A stretch of DNA of 64,000 bases from Streptomyces uncialis (lineage in GTDB: Bacteria; Actinomycetota; Actinomycetes; Streptomycetales; Streptomycetaceae), in contig NZ_LFBV01000011.1 of assembly GCF_001905345.1 (NCBI RefSeq), forward strand, positions 1-64,000, given 5' to 3'. Under the pieces are notes generated by a model. That model did no database searches. It saw only the letters and a program-made list of their open reading frames with translations, and was not told the origin of the DNA. Made by a program: the position numbers and the translations under genes. Positions 25,121-33,097 of the stretch are shown in pieces. Each line of letters starts with the position of its first letter. Within the stretch, counting starts at the first letter, position 1.

Positions 25121-25819
25121 ATGACGACGGATTCAAGGGCGCGCGTGCGACAGGCCGTGCTGTTCGACCTGGACGGGACGCTGGTGGACAGCGAGACCAA
25201 CTACTTCGAGGCGGGGCGGGAGCTGCTGGCCGGGCAGGGGGTGGACGGCTTCTCCTGGGAGGACCATCTGTGGTCCGTCGGGGTCAGTACCCGGGAGACC
25301 GTGACCCATTGGAAGGAGCGGTACGCACTCGGCCCGTCCGTGGACGACCTGCTGGCGGAGAAGAACCGGCGCTATCTGGAACTGGCCCGGACGAACACCC
25401 GGACCTATCCCGAGATGCGGAGGTTCGTGGAGCTGCTGCACGGGGCCGGGGTGCCGATGGCCGTCGCGTCCGGTTCGTCGCGTGCGGCGATCGACGCGAT
25501 CCTCGACGGCACCGGGCTCGGCGGATTCATGACCGCGACGGTATCGGCCGACGAGGTCCCCGCGGGCAAACCCGCACCCGATGTCTTCCTGGAGGCGGCC
25601 CGCAGGCTGGGCGCGCCGGCGGCCGGCTGCGTGGTCCTGGAGGACGCCGTGCCCGGGGTGCTCGCGGCGCACGCGGCCGGGATGCGCTGCATCGCCGTGC
25701 CCTTCCTGAAGGAGCAGGCCGACGACCCCGCGTTCGTCGCGGCGGAGCTGCTGTTCCCGGGCGGTCAGGCGGAGTTCACCGCGACGGCCGCGTACTCCTG
25801 GCTCACCGGCGGCGGCTGA
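25121..25819 (+). CDS. HAD-superfamily phosphatase (beta-phosphoglucomutase-like)
   Basis: A 232-aa HAD hydrolase. Motif I is LFDLDGTLVDSE, motif II VASGSSRAAID, motif III the Lys in PAGKPAPDVF, and motif IV VVLEDAVPGVLAA. The helical cap between motifs I and II places it with subfamily IA, small phosphorylated metabolites. ATG 25121 is chosen; upstream in-frame sequence is low complexity. Next to the chitinase gene but probably separately transcribed. Confidence 0.88.
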   Translation: MTTDSRARVRQAVLFDLDGTLVDSETNYFEAGRELLAGQGVDGFSWEDHLWSVGVSTRETVTHWKERYALGPSVDDLLAEKNRRYLELARTNTRTYPEMRRFVELLHGAGVPMAVASGSSRAAIDAILDGTGLGGFMTATVSADEVPAGKPAPDVFLEAARRLGAPAAGCVVLEDAVPGVLAAHAAGMRCIAVPFLKEQADDPAFVAAELLFPGGQAEFTATAAYSWLTGGG

Positions 25820-25907
25820 CCTCGGGCCGTCGGCAGGTCGGGGGCGGTGCCGGTGCCGCCGGGCGACAGGCACGGCGCGGCGGTGCTCGGAGCGCCCTTC
25901 TCCGTTT

Positions 25908-25949
25908 TGGTCCAGACCTATTGACGACAGGTCTGGACCAACTTACGGT
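25908..25949 (+). promoter_or_regulatory. Chitinase promoter embedded in a perfect DasR-like inverted repeat
   Basis: TGGTCCAGACCT (25908-25919) and its exact reverse complement AGGTCTGGACCA (25929-25940) flank TTGACG (25921-25926). A -10 TACGGT (25944-25949) follows at 17 nt. Each arm resembles the core TGGTCTAGACCA of DasR sites and the repeats known in Streptomyces chitinase promoters. Confidence 0.75.
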
Positions 25950-26223
25950 ATGGGCTCGCACCCTCCCCCGACCCCATGTTCCAGGGCCGTACCCCCACGC
26001 ACCACCACGGCCCGTCCCACCCCACCGGGACCCCGCACGACCCCCACCCCCCGCAGCACCCGCACCACCCGCACCCCCCTCCTCCCTCACCGTTCCGCGT
26101 AAGTCTCCAGGTTCCCCCCACCCAGGAGGTCAGCGTGTCCTTGAGCGATCGTTCCCTCCTGCCGACCTCTTCCGGGGCGCGCCCACCCCACACGGGCGCG
26201 TCACGGTGCGAAGGGAGTTCAGC
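25950..26223 (+). other. Long pyrimidine-rich chitinase 5' leader
   Basis: About 260 nt between the predicted transcription start and the chitinase ATG, with a long CACCC/ACCCC tract at 26020-26100. No credible reading frame. It ends in GAAGGGAG before the start codon. Confidence 0.45.
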
Positions 26224-27303
26224 ATGATCGGCACCATCGGCCGCAAGCTGCGGCTGCTCGGTATCGGCGCGGCATTGGCGAGCGCGGTCCCCCTGCTGGG
26301 CGTCGTGGCGCCCGCGGCGAACGCCGCCCCCGAAAGCGCGGCGGCCACCACCTGTGCGGTGAAGTCGAAACCCACGGGCAAGGTCCTCCAGGGCTACTGG
26401 GAGAACTGGGACGGCGCCGCGAACGGCGTCCATCCCCCGCTCGGCTGGATACCGATCGACGACAGCAGGATCGGGCAGCACGGCTACAACGTCCTCAACG
26501 CGGCCTTCCCGGTGATCCGTTCCGACGGGACGGTCCTGTGGGAGGACGGTATGGACAACACCGTCAAGGTCCCCACCCCCGAGCAGATGTGCGCCGCGAA
26601 GGCGTCCGGGCAGACGATCCTCATGTCCATCGGCGGGGCCGCGGCGGGCATCGACCTCAGCTCCAGCTCGGTCGCGGACCGCTTCGTGGCGACGATCGTC
26701 CCGATCCTGAAGAAGTACAACTTCGACGGCATCGACATCGACATCGAGACCGGGCTGGTGGGCAGCGGCAACATCAACACCCTGTCGTCCTCGCAGTCCA
26801 ACCTCATCCGCATCATCGACGGCGTACTGGCGCAGATGCCGTCCAACTTCGGTCTGACGATGGCCCCCGAGACGGCGTACGTCACCGGCGGCAGCGTGGC
26901 CTACGGCTCCATCTGGGGCTCGTACCTGCCCGTCATCAAGAAGTACGCGGACAACGGCCGCCTGTGGTGGCTGAACATGCAGTACTACAACGGCAGCATG
27001 TACGGCTGCTCCGGCGACTCGTACTCCGCGGGCACCGTCGCGGGCTTCGCCGCGCAGACGGACTGCCTGAACCGCGGACTGGTCATCCAGGGCACCACCA
27101 TCCGGGTCCCGTACGACAAGCAGGTGCCCGGTCTGCCCGCACAGGTCGGCGCGGGCGGGGGCCATATGTCGCCCTCCCTGGTCGGCCAGGCGTGGAACCG
27201 GTACAACGGCGCCCTCAAGGGTCTGATGACCTGGTCGCTGAACTGGGACGGCTCCCGCAACTGGACCTTCGGCGACAACGTGAAGGCCCTGCAAGGCCGC
27301 TGA
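26224..27303 (+). CDS. Secreted GH18 chitinase
   Basis: A 359-aa family-18 glycoside hydrolase degrading chitin to chitooligosaccharides outside the cell. Signal peptide 1-34 (cleavage near ANA-AP). The catalytic motif DGIDIDIE spans 168-175 with acid Glu175. Other family features are QGYWENWDG near the N-terminus and the terminal WSLNWDGS tryptophan strand. There is no chitin-binding or fibronectin domain, so this is a short, single-domain form. ATG 26224 has GAAGGGAG 6 nt upstream. The promoter has DasR-like arms, so induction by chitin breakdown products is expected. Confidence 0.95.
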   Translation: MIGTIGRKLRLLGIGAALASAVPLLGVVAPAANAAPESAAATTCAVKSKPTGKVLQGYWENWDGAANGVHPPLGWIPIDDSRIGQHGYNVLNAAFPVIRSDGTVLWEDGMDNTVKVPTPEQMCAAKASGQTILMSIGGAAAGIDLSSSSVADRFVATIVPILKKYNFDGIDIDIETGLVGSGNINTLSSSQSNLIRIIDGVLAQMPSNFGLTMAPETAYVTGGSVAYGSIWGSYLPVIKKYADNGRLWWLNMQYYNGSMYGCSGDSYSAGTVAGFAAQTDCLNRGLVIQGTTIRVPYDKQVPGLPAQVGAGGGHMSPSLVGQAWNRYNGALKGLMTWSLNWDGSRNWTFGDNVKALQGR

Positions 27304-27318
27304 CGCTTCCTCAGGTCT

Positions 27319-27402
27319 CTCCGGGCCGACGTCGTGGGCGGCCCGGAGAACCGGGCGGGGTCGCCGGACCGTGGAAGCGGCCACGGTCCGGTGACCCCGC
27401 CC
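27319..27402 (+). terminator. Two consecutive hairpins after the chitinase gene
   Basis: First: 9-bp CTCCGGGCC / GGCCCGGAG (27319-27348). Second: a 22-bp stem with one G-T wobble (27353-27374 pairs with 27381-27402) and loop AAGCGG. Both lie just after the chitinase stop. Confidence 0.8.
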
Positions 27403-27431
27403 ACACAGGTACGGAACACCGGTACCCACAG

Positions 27432-27471
27432 CACAGGTCCCGGGGCCCTTGGCGGGCTCCCGGGACCTGTG
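27432..27471 (-). terminator. Terminator of the L,D-transpeptidase gene
   Basis: Perfect 13-bp stem CACAGGTCCCGGG / CCCGGGACCTGTG with a 14-nt loop, 23 nt beyond the transpeptidase stop on the minus strand. Confidence 0.75.
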
Positions 27472-27493
27472 CGTACCTGGACTTGACGGTCTG

Positions 27494-28192
27494 TCAGGTA
27501 CCGGCCTTGCGGCCGTACACGAACACGTCGTCGCCGTTCCTCAGCATCGACCAGTACTTCTTGGCGTCCGCGGGGCGCAGGTTCACACAGCCGCGCGAGC
27601 CGGGCGCGTTCCACATGCTGACGGCCGCGGAGTGGAACGCCTGGCCGCCGTCGAAGAACTGCGCGTACGGCATGGCGACGTCGTACAGGCTGGAGTGGTG
27701 GTCGATGTTGCGCCAGGTGATCTTCTTGGCGCCGGTGCGGGTCTCGGAGCCGTTGCGGCCCGTACGGACGGGCACAGGGCCGTACTTGAGTGTGCTGCCG
27801 TCCTGGATCCAGCTGATCTGGAGCGTGAGGTTCACGCAGGCGATCCGGCCCCTGTTGGTGGGACACTTGCGGTCCCGGTTGGGCTTGTCGCCGACCGCCT
27901 TCTGCTTGTTCATCAGATCCATGACGCCCCAGGTCACCGAGCCCGCGTAGCCGGCCGCCGGGGTGATGCCGTGCTTCTTCTGGAACGCCTGGACCGCCTT
28001 GCAGTCCGCGGCCGACTGACGGCCGTCGACCGGCCGCCCGAGGAACTTCTCGACCTTCTTCTGGTACGGGCCCGCCTGTGTGGTGCACGACGCGGCCGCC
28101 GCGGCCGGAGCCGCACCGAGCGCGAGCGCCAGCGGAGCCATCAGCCCGGCGACCCCCAAGGCGACGCCGGCCCTTCTGCGCATGTCCCCCAT
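27494..28192 (-). CDS. Secreted L,D-transpeptidase with peptidoglycan-binding domain
   Basis: A 232-aa exported protein. Signal peptide about 1-33 (RRRAGVALGVAGLMAPLALA). An N-terminal peptidoglycan-binding-like domain follows (KKVEKFLGRPVDG, CKAVQAFQKKHGI), then a YkuD catalytic domain with HSSLYDVAMPYAQFF and the active-site segment FHSAAVSMWNAPGSRGCVNL, where Cys is the nucleophile and the usual SHGC is SRGC. It makes 3-3 cross-links or attaches proteins to peptidoglycan. ATG 28192 follows GGGAGGGGAGAG. Confidence 0.88.
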   Translation of the reverse strand: MGDMRRRAGVALGVAGLMAPLALALGAAPAAAAASCTTQAGPYQKKVEKFLGRPVDGRQSAADCKAVQAFQKKHGITPAAGYAGSVTWGVMDLMNKQKAVGDKPNRDRKCPTNRGRIACVNLTLQISWIQDGSTLKYGPVPVRTGRNGSETRTGAKKITWRNIDHHSSLYDVAMPYAQFFDGGQAFHSAAVSMWNAPGSRGCVNLRPADAKKYWSMLRNGDDVFVYGRKAGT

Positions 28193-28528
28193 GTGAAACT
28201 CTCCCCTCCCCGCGCGCGCCGGTCGCGCGTCGGTTCCGCACCCCGTGGCCCATGGCCACGAGCCGTGCCGCGCACCGGATCTCCCCGGCACCACGCATTG
28301 TTGGACCCGCCGCGCACGGAAGCCGTTGTACGCGACCGCCACCTGTCACAGAGCCCGGACGCTTGTCACCGATTCGGTACATATGAGCGGCACGGGCGCC
28401 GCCGTCCGGTTCGCCCCGACGGGGCGTCCCGGGGAACCGGCCCCGGCGGCCGGGACCGGCGGAGCTACCCCACAGCCTCGCGCCAACCCGGCGGGCACAC
28501 ATCCGCGTTGCGGTTCCTTTACCGCCTG

Positions 28529-28570
28529 TTGACAACTCACCCAGCATCAACTTAGGTATGCCTTACCTAA
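28529..28570 (+). promoter_or_regulatory. Iron-box promoter (DmdR/IdeR type)
   Basis: TTGACA (28529-28534), 17-nt spacer, then TTAGGT (28552-28557) as -10. The -10 is part of TTAGGTATGCCTTACCTAA (28552-28570), a palindrome with perfect 7-bp arms close to the DtxR/DmdR consensus TTAGGTTAGGCTAACCTAA. Repression by Fe-loaded DmdR would block this promoter. The rest of 28193-28634 carries no gene. Confidence 0.85.
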
Positions 28571-28634
28571 GCCGAACGGGTGAACCGGAGCCATCCGGAG
28601 CCCGATCCTCGCTGCTCAGAAAGGTGCTCACAGG

Positions 28635-29174
28635 ATGAGTGCTGTGCTCTCCACCCGTACCGCCGCCCGCGCCGGCATCGCCGTCCTCTCGGCCGCCGCG
28701 CTGACACTCGGTCTCGCTTCCTCCGCCTCGGCGGCGACCGGAAGCCGCACGATCGTCGACGGGTCCACCACCTACAACCTGTCCATCACCGGCCCCAACA
28801 CGGCGGCGGCCACCGGCGCCAACGTCACGGTGACGGGCACCGGCTACAACTCGTGGCAGGGCATCTACGTCGGCCTGTGCGCGGTGAACGGCACGCAGGG
28901 CGCCAACAAGCCGACCCCGTGTCTGGGCGGCCAGGACGAGGCCGGGACCACCGGCGCCTCGTACTGGGTGTCCAACTTCGGCGGCGGCCTCCTCCCGAAC
29001 AGCTCCACCTTCGGCACGGGCGGCAAGTTCTCCGCGACCATCCACATCAAGGCCGATCTGGGCGGCGGCAATGTCTGCGGCGACACGGTCGACTGCGCCA
29101 TCGTGACACGTGCCGACCACACCGACAGCAACGACCGCAAGTACGACGTCCACATCCCGGTGACCTTCTCCTAG
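28635..29174 (+). CDS. Secreted iron-regulated neocarzinostatin-like single-domain protein
   Basis: A 179-aa exported protein. Signal peptide 1-33 (cleavage near ASA-AT). The mature part is one beta-sandwich domain: VTVTGTGYNSWQGIYVGLC, PTPCLGGQD, SYWVSNF, GGKFSATIHI, and TVDCAIVTRADHTDSNDRKYD ending HIPVTF (given in pieces). The two Cys pairs and VDC-AIV segment recall the Ig-like fold of neocarzinostatin apoprotein. The same domain opens the next gene's product. Control by the iron box implies use under iron starvation, perhaps heme or siderophore capture, which is inference. ATG 28635 has a weak AAAGG upstream. Confidence 0.75.
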   Translation: MSAVLSTRTAARAGIAVLSAAALTLGLASSASAATGSRTIVDGSTTYNLSITGPNTAAATGANVTVTGTGYNSWQGIYVGLCAVNGTQGANKPTPCLGGQDEAGTTGASYWVSNFGGGLLPNSSTFGTGGKFSATIHIKADLGGGNVCGDTVDCAIVTRADHTDSNDRKYDVHIPVTFS

Positions 29175-29246
29175 GACCTCTTGTCCGCGTCCCGCCGGGG
29201 CCCGCTCCCGCCCGATCCGGACGAAAGACCCTGAAGGCGAAGCCCC

Positions 29247-29282
29247 GGGCGGGTTCCGGCACCTCCGTGCCGGGGCCCGCCC
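29247..29282 (+). terminator. Intercistronic hairpin in the iron-regulated locus
   Basis: A 16-bp stem (29247-29262 with 29267-29282) containing two G-T wobbles and loop CTCC. It lies between the secreted protein and the large anchored protein, and could terminate most transcripts or protect the upstream mRNA. Confidence 0.6.
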
Positions 29283-29319
29283 TTCGGCGCGTGCGCCGGT
29301 CCCGTACGACAAGGAAGCC

Positions 29320-31698
29320 ATGACAGACAACTCATCCCCGCGTTCCCGCGACGGCCGCAGACGCCGCACCCCGGCCCTGATCGCGTCCACCGCGCTCGGC
29401 TCGGCGGCCGTGCTCGCGGTCTCGATCGGCGCCGGCGGCCCCGTCCTCGCCGCCGACACCCCCGGCACCGGCACGGGCTCCGGCGGCCAGAAACTCTCCG
29501 CGTCGGTCACCAAGGACCTGAACCCCGCCGGCCAGACCATCAGGATCACCGGCAAGGACTACGACGAGACCAAGGGCGTCTACGTCGCCGTCTGCAAGGA
29601 CAACGGCCCCGGCCGGGCCCCCTCCCCCTGTGTGGGCGGCGTCGACATGACCGGCGGTTCGAAGTCGTCGGCCTGGATCGTGCCCAAGGGGGACTCCCAC
29701 GCGGGAGAACTCGCCACGGCGTTCGGGCCGGGCGGCACCTTCGACGTCGAGCTCCAGATCGAGGCGAAGAGCACGACGGTCGACTGTGCGGAGGTCGCCT
29801 GCTCGGTGGTGACCCGGGTGGACCACCGCGGCTTGGGCGACCGTTCGCAGGACGTCCGTATCCCGGTCACCTTCGCGGCCGGACCGCCGCCCGGCGGGGA
29901 AGGCGTCGGCGTCCCCCCGGGCACCGTGTCGTACCACCGGACCGCGGAGTTCACCACCGCCGGGAAGCCGCTGGACGTGCTGCTCCACCCCGAGTCGAAG
30001 AAGCTCTACGTCGGCTCCGACAACCTCGCCGACACCGCGGACATCGACGAGCGCGGGCTGTACGTCCTCGACCCCGAGGACGGCAAGGCGCTCGCGCACC
30101 TCAACCAGGCTCCCGGCAACCTGGGCACCCCGCGCGCGTCGTCGGTCTCCCGGTTCATCGGCCCGCTCGCCGGTGACGGGGCGCGCTTCCAGTACCCGCT
30201 GCGCGGCATAGGCAGCGCCAAGCAGGGCGACACCGCCATGCGGGGCGTATGGCTGGCCGCCGGCGGGACCGTCCACGACGTGGGTCCGGGGACCTCCACC
30301 CCGACCGCGGTGCTGGTCGCCCAGGGCAGCAAACTCTCCGAGATCGACCCGAAGGACGGCGCCACCCTGCGCAGTCTCACCCTGGAGAGCGGCAGCCGGT
30401 TCGCGGTGGACACCGCCCGGGGCTCGGTGTGGTTCGCGGACTTCCCCGGCGGCAAGCTGTACCGGGTCGACACCGCGACCCTCACCCTGAAGGACACCAT
30501 CGACGTACCGGACATCGCGAGCGACGCCACGGGCGTCATCGAGGTCGACCCGGAGAGCGGTGCCGTCTGGCTGGGCACCGGGGGCACGATCCTGGTCCTC
30601 GGTCCGGACGGAAAGCCCGTGAAGAAGATCACGGACTCGGACCAGGCCATCGCGGTCGCCTTCGACAAATCCAGCCGACAGGCGTTCGTGGTCCGGCAGG
30701 ACCGCGGTGACCTGAACGAGCCCGGCAACGACAACAACGGCTCGCTCACCACCTACGACACCACCGACCACACGCGGACCACCGAGCCGGTGTCGCTGCC
30801 GGGCAACCACGGCCAGGTGGGCGCGGCGGCGGTCACCGTCGAGGCGGGCGGCGCGGTCGTGTACGTGACCCACCCGGCCGAGGGCAAGGTCCTCAAGCTG
30901 GTCCGGCGGGTGTCCCCGAAGGTCACCGAGGCGCCCGCCGATGTGTCGGTGGAGCCCGGCGAGAACGTCACGTTCACCGCGCGCGCCGAGGGCACCCCGG
31001 AGCCCGCGCGGCGCTGGCAGGTCAGCACGGACGGCACCACCTGGAAGGACGTCGAAGGCGCGACGTCCGCCACCCTGGCCTTCACCGCCGAGCTCGCCCA
31101 GAACGGCCACAAGTACCGGGCCGAGTTCAAGAACGACGCGGGGACGACCCGCACCTACCCGGTGACCCTGACCGTCGAGGAGGAGCAGGACACCACCACG
31201 GGCACCACCACGGGCACCGACGGCGGCAGCACCGACGGCAGCACCGACGGCGGTACGGACGGCGGTTCCACCGAGGGCGGGACCACGGACGGCGGCACGG
31301 ACGGCGGCAGCACCGACGGGGGTTCGACCGACGGCGGCTCGGACAGCGGCGGCGCCGACGGTGGCGGTTCGGCCGGGGGTTCGGCCGGGGGTTCGGCCGG
31401 GGGTTCGGCCGGGGGTTCGGCCGGCGGCTGGGACAACGGCGGCACCGGTGGCTCCACCGGCGGCTCCGGCTCCGGCGGTTCGGTCGGCGGCGGCAGCGCG
31501 GGCGGCTTCACGGGCTCGGGCGGCGTCGGGACGACCGGTGGCGGTGGCGGTGTGCTCGCCTCCACCGGGACGACGGTCCTGTCGGCCGCGGCAGCGGCGG
31601 CGGCCCTGACCGCGGCCGGGGCGGTCCTCGTGAGGCGCCGCCGGACGGCCACGGCGAACGGACCGGACTCCGGGACGAGCGGCCCGGCCTCGGTCTGA
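29320..31698 (+). CDS. Cell-wall-anchored neocarzinostatin-like / beta-propeller / Ig-like protein
   Basis: A 792-aa surface protein. Order: signal peptide (1-45); a domain homologous to the preceding protein (about 50-188: KGVYVAVCKDNG, SAWIV, VDCAEVACSVVTRVDHRG); a beta-propeller of six to seven blades (about 205-530: KLYVGSDN, SVWFADFPGGKLYRVD, AVWLGTGG); an Ig-like domain (about 540-625: PGENVTFTARAEGTPEPARRW); a Gly/Ser/Thr/Asp linker with TDGGS and GSAG repeats; then LASTG, a hydrophobic helix and RRRR. LASTG fits LAXTG of class E sortases. ATG 29320 follows AAGGAAGCC. Likely displays an iron-starvation binding module at the wall; ligand unknown. Confidence 0.8.
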   Translation: MTDNSSPRSRDGRRRRTPALIASTALGSAAVLAVSIGAGGPVLAADTPGTGTGSGGQKLSASVTKDLNPAGQTIRITGKDYDETKGVYVAVCKDNGPGRAPSPCVGGVDMTGGSKSSAWIVPKGDSHAGELATAFGPGGTFDVELQIEAKSTTVDCAEVACSVVTRVDHRGLGDRSQDVRIPVTFAAGPPPGGEGVGVPPGTVSYHRTAEFTTAGKPLDVLLHPESKKLYVGSDNLADTADIDERGLYVLDPEDGKALAHLNQAPGNLGTPRASSVSRFIGPLAGDGARFQYPLRGIGSAKQGDTAMRGVWLAAGGTVHDVGPGTSTPTAVLVAQGSKLSEIDPKDGATLRSLTLESGSRFAVDTARGSVWFADFPGGKLYRVDTATLTLKDTIDVPDIASDATGVIEVDPESGAVWLGTGGTILVLGPDGKPVKKITDSDQAIAVAFDKSSRQAFVVRQDRGDLNEPGNDNNGSLTTYDTTDHTRTTEPVSLPGNHGQVGAAAVTVEAGGAVVYVTHPAEGKVLKLVRRVSPKVTEAPADVSVEPGENVTFTARAEGTPEPARRWQVSTDGTTWKDVEGATSATLAFTAELAQNGHKYRAEFKNDAGTTRTYPVTLTVEEEQDTTTGTTTGTDGGSTDGSTDGGTDGGSTEGGTTDGGTDGGSTDGGSTDGGSDSGGADGGGSAGGSAGGSAGGSAGGSAGGWDNGGTGGSTGGSGSGGSVGGGSAGGFTGSGGVGTTGGGGGVLASTGTTVLSAAAAAAALTAAGAVLVRRRRTATANGPDSGTSGPASV
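31366..31425 (+). repeat. 12-bp tandem repeat in the linker of the anchored protein
   Basis: GGTTCGGCCGGG in five head-to-tail copies (last base of the fifth differs), coding for GSAG units. Copy number may vary by slippage. Confidence 0.8.
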
Positions 31699-31728
31699 GC
31701 CGACGCGGAGGCGCGCCGACCCCACCGG

Positions 31729-31781
31729 GCGGGCGGTCCTGCCCGGGTGACGATCCCGATCACCCGGGCGGGGCCGCCCGC
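31729..31781. terminator. Strong hairpin between anchored protein gene and MerR regulator gene
   Basis: A 20-22 bp stem (31729-31750 with 31760-31781) with G-T wobbles and a 9-nt loop, core GCCCGGGTGA / TCACCCGGGC, then CTTTCC. Serves convergent genes. Confidence 0.7.
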
Positions 31782-31907
31782 TTTCCGGTGCCCGCCGAAT
31801 CCGGCACAGCCCCGGTGTCCGCCGCCCCCGCCGCAAGTCCGGTGCCCGCCGTATCCGTCCTGGCCCCGGTGCCCGCCGTATCCGTCACAGGGCTCGTGTC
31901 CGCCGCG

Positions 31908-32750
31908 TCACCCGTTCTCCCGGGCGTCACCGCGTCCTCCGTCACCCGTATCCCGCGCGTCACCCCTGTCCCCCGCGTCCGCTCGTTCCCTGTCGCGCCC
32001 GGCGAGGTAGTCGTGCAGCCCGCTCGCCCCCGCGAGCATCGCCCGGGAGCGCAGGGACAGTTCCCGTCCGCGTTCCGCGACGGCCTCCCGCAGCGCCTCC
32101 GCGCTGCCGGTGCGCCGCAGCCCGTCGAGGACGCGCGCGATGCGCGGCAGCCGGTAGCCGCCCTGGCGCAGCATCCTGATCATGCGGGCGTCCCTTACCT
32201 CCTCGGGCCCGAACCAGCGGTATCCCGTGCCGGGTTCACGTACCGGGGAGAGCAGACCCGCCTTCTCCCACACCCGCAGCGCCGAGGTGCGCACCCCGAG
32301 CCGGGCGGCGACCTCCCCGATCCGCAGCCCGCCGCGCGGTACCGCGGCCCGCGAGCGGTCCGGGTCCTCCCCGGCGACCGCCGCGAGCGCCTCGCCCACC
32401 GCGAGCATGTCCCGGCGCTGTTCGTGCAGGGCCGCGTGTCCGGCGTCGAGGAGGCTCAGCGCCAGCGCCACGTCGTCCGCGTGGACCGCCCGCATCACCG
32501 CGCGGGCCCGGTCCGGACCGTAGCCCCGGGCGAGCGCCCGGTAGGTGAGCAGGGCGCCCCGGTGCCCCTCGTCGAAGCGCCGGTACCCGGACTCACTGCG
32601 CGGGACCGGGGGCAGTACCCCGGCGTCCTCGTAGTTGCGGATCTGCTGGGTGGAGACCCCGGCGCTGCGCGCGAGGTCCACGGACCGCAGGGCCCGCCCC
32701 GGATGTGCCCGCCCGCCGGCCGGGGAGTTCTTCACCACGCCGAACAGCAT
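31908..32750 (-). CDS. MerR-superfamily regulator with two HTH domains (TioE-like)
   Basis: A 280-aa regulator unusual in carrying two MerR-type winged helices in tandem: RSVDLARSAGVSTQQIRNYE...GYRRFDE (about 30-60) and LRIGEVAARLGVRTSALRVWE...GYRWFGPEEV (about 150-185). This layout matches the family named TioE in databases, as I recall it. No effector domain is visible; the C-terminus is an Asp/Gly/Arg tail. ATG 32750 is part of a TATGCT box, and GTG 32738 lies 7 nt downstream of it, so the true start may be a leaderless GTG at 32738. Divergent from the aldo/keto reductase gene, its probable target. Confidence 0.82.
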   Translation of the reverse strand: MLFGVVKNSPAGGRAHPGRALRSVDLARSAGVSTQQIRNYEDAGVLPPVPRSESGYRRFDEGHRGALLTYRALARGYGPDRARAVMRAVHADDVALALSLLDAGHAALHEQRRDMLAVGEALAAVAGEDPDRSRAAVPRGGLRIGEVAARLGVRTSALRVWEKAGLLSPVREPGTGYRWFGPEEVRDARMIRMLRQGGYRLPRIARVLDGLRRTGSAEALREAVAERGRELSLRSRAMLAGASGLHDYLAGRDRERADAGDRGDARDTGDGGRGDARENG

Positions 32751-33097
32751 AGGCAGGGACGTCCGCCGGTCGGTGACGGCCGCTCCCCGGGACGGCGTAG
32801 GCGGGCCCGGGGCGGCTGACGACCGGGGCTGCTGACGAGCGGCGGCGGTCCGGACCGTGCTCACCACAGGCCGGGCCACGCGGGCCGTCGGGAGGCCGGG
32901 CCACAGCGGCCCGGCACCGCGCGGTCGCGCCGCCCGGCACCGGACCCGCCCCGCCTCCGCCCGCACCCACCTGCGCCGGGCCCGGTCGCCCGGTGTTGTG
33001 GCGTGTGTCAGCATTCCGGCATGTCGGGGGCACGGCCGGGCCGGGCTCTGGCACGGTGGCCCTCCCGCGCTGTCCCTCCCCTGAAAGGGCAACCCCC
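32739..33097. promoter_or_regulatory. Divergent region MerR-type regulator / aldo-keto reductase
   Basis: TATGCT on the minus strand (32747-32752) sits 7 nt before GTG 32738. On the plus strand the reductase has GAAAGGGCAACCCCC before its ATG. No coding sequence is supported in this ~350-nt gap, and no clear MerR dyad with 19-bp spacing was found. Confidence 0.35.
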
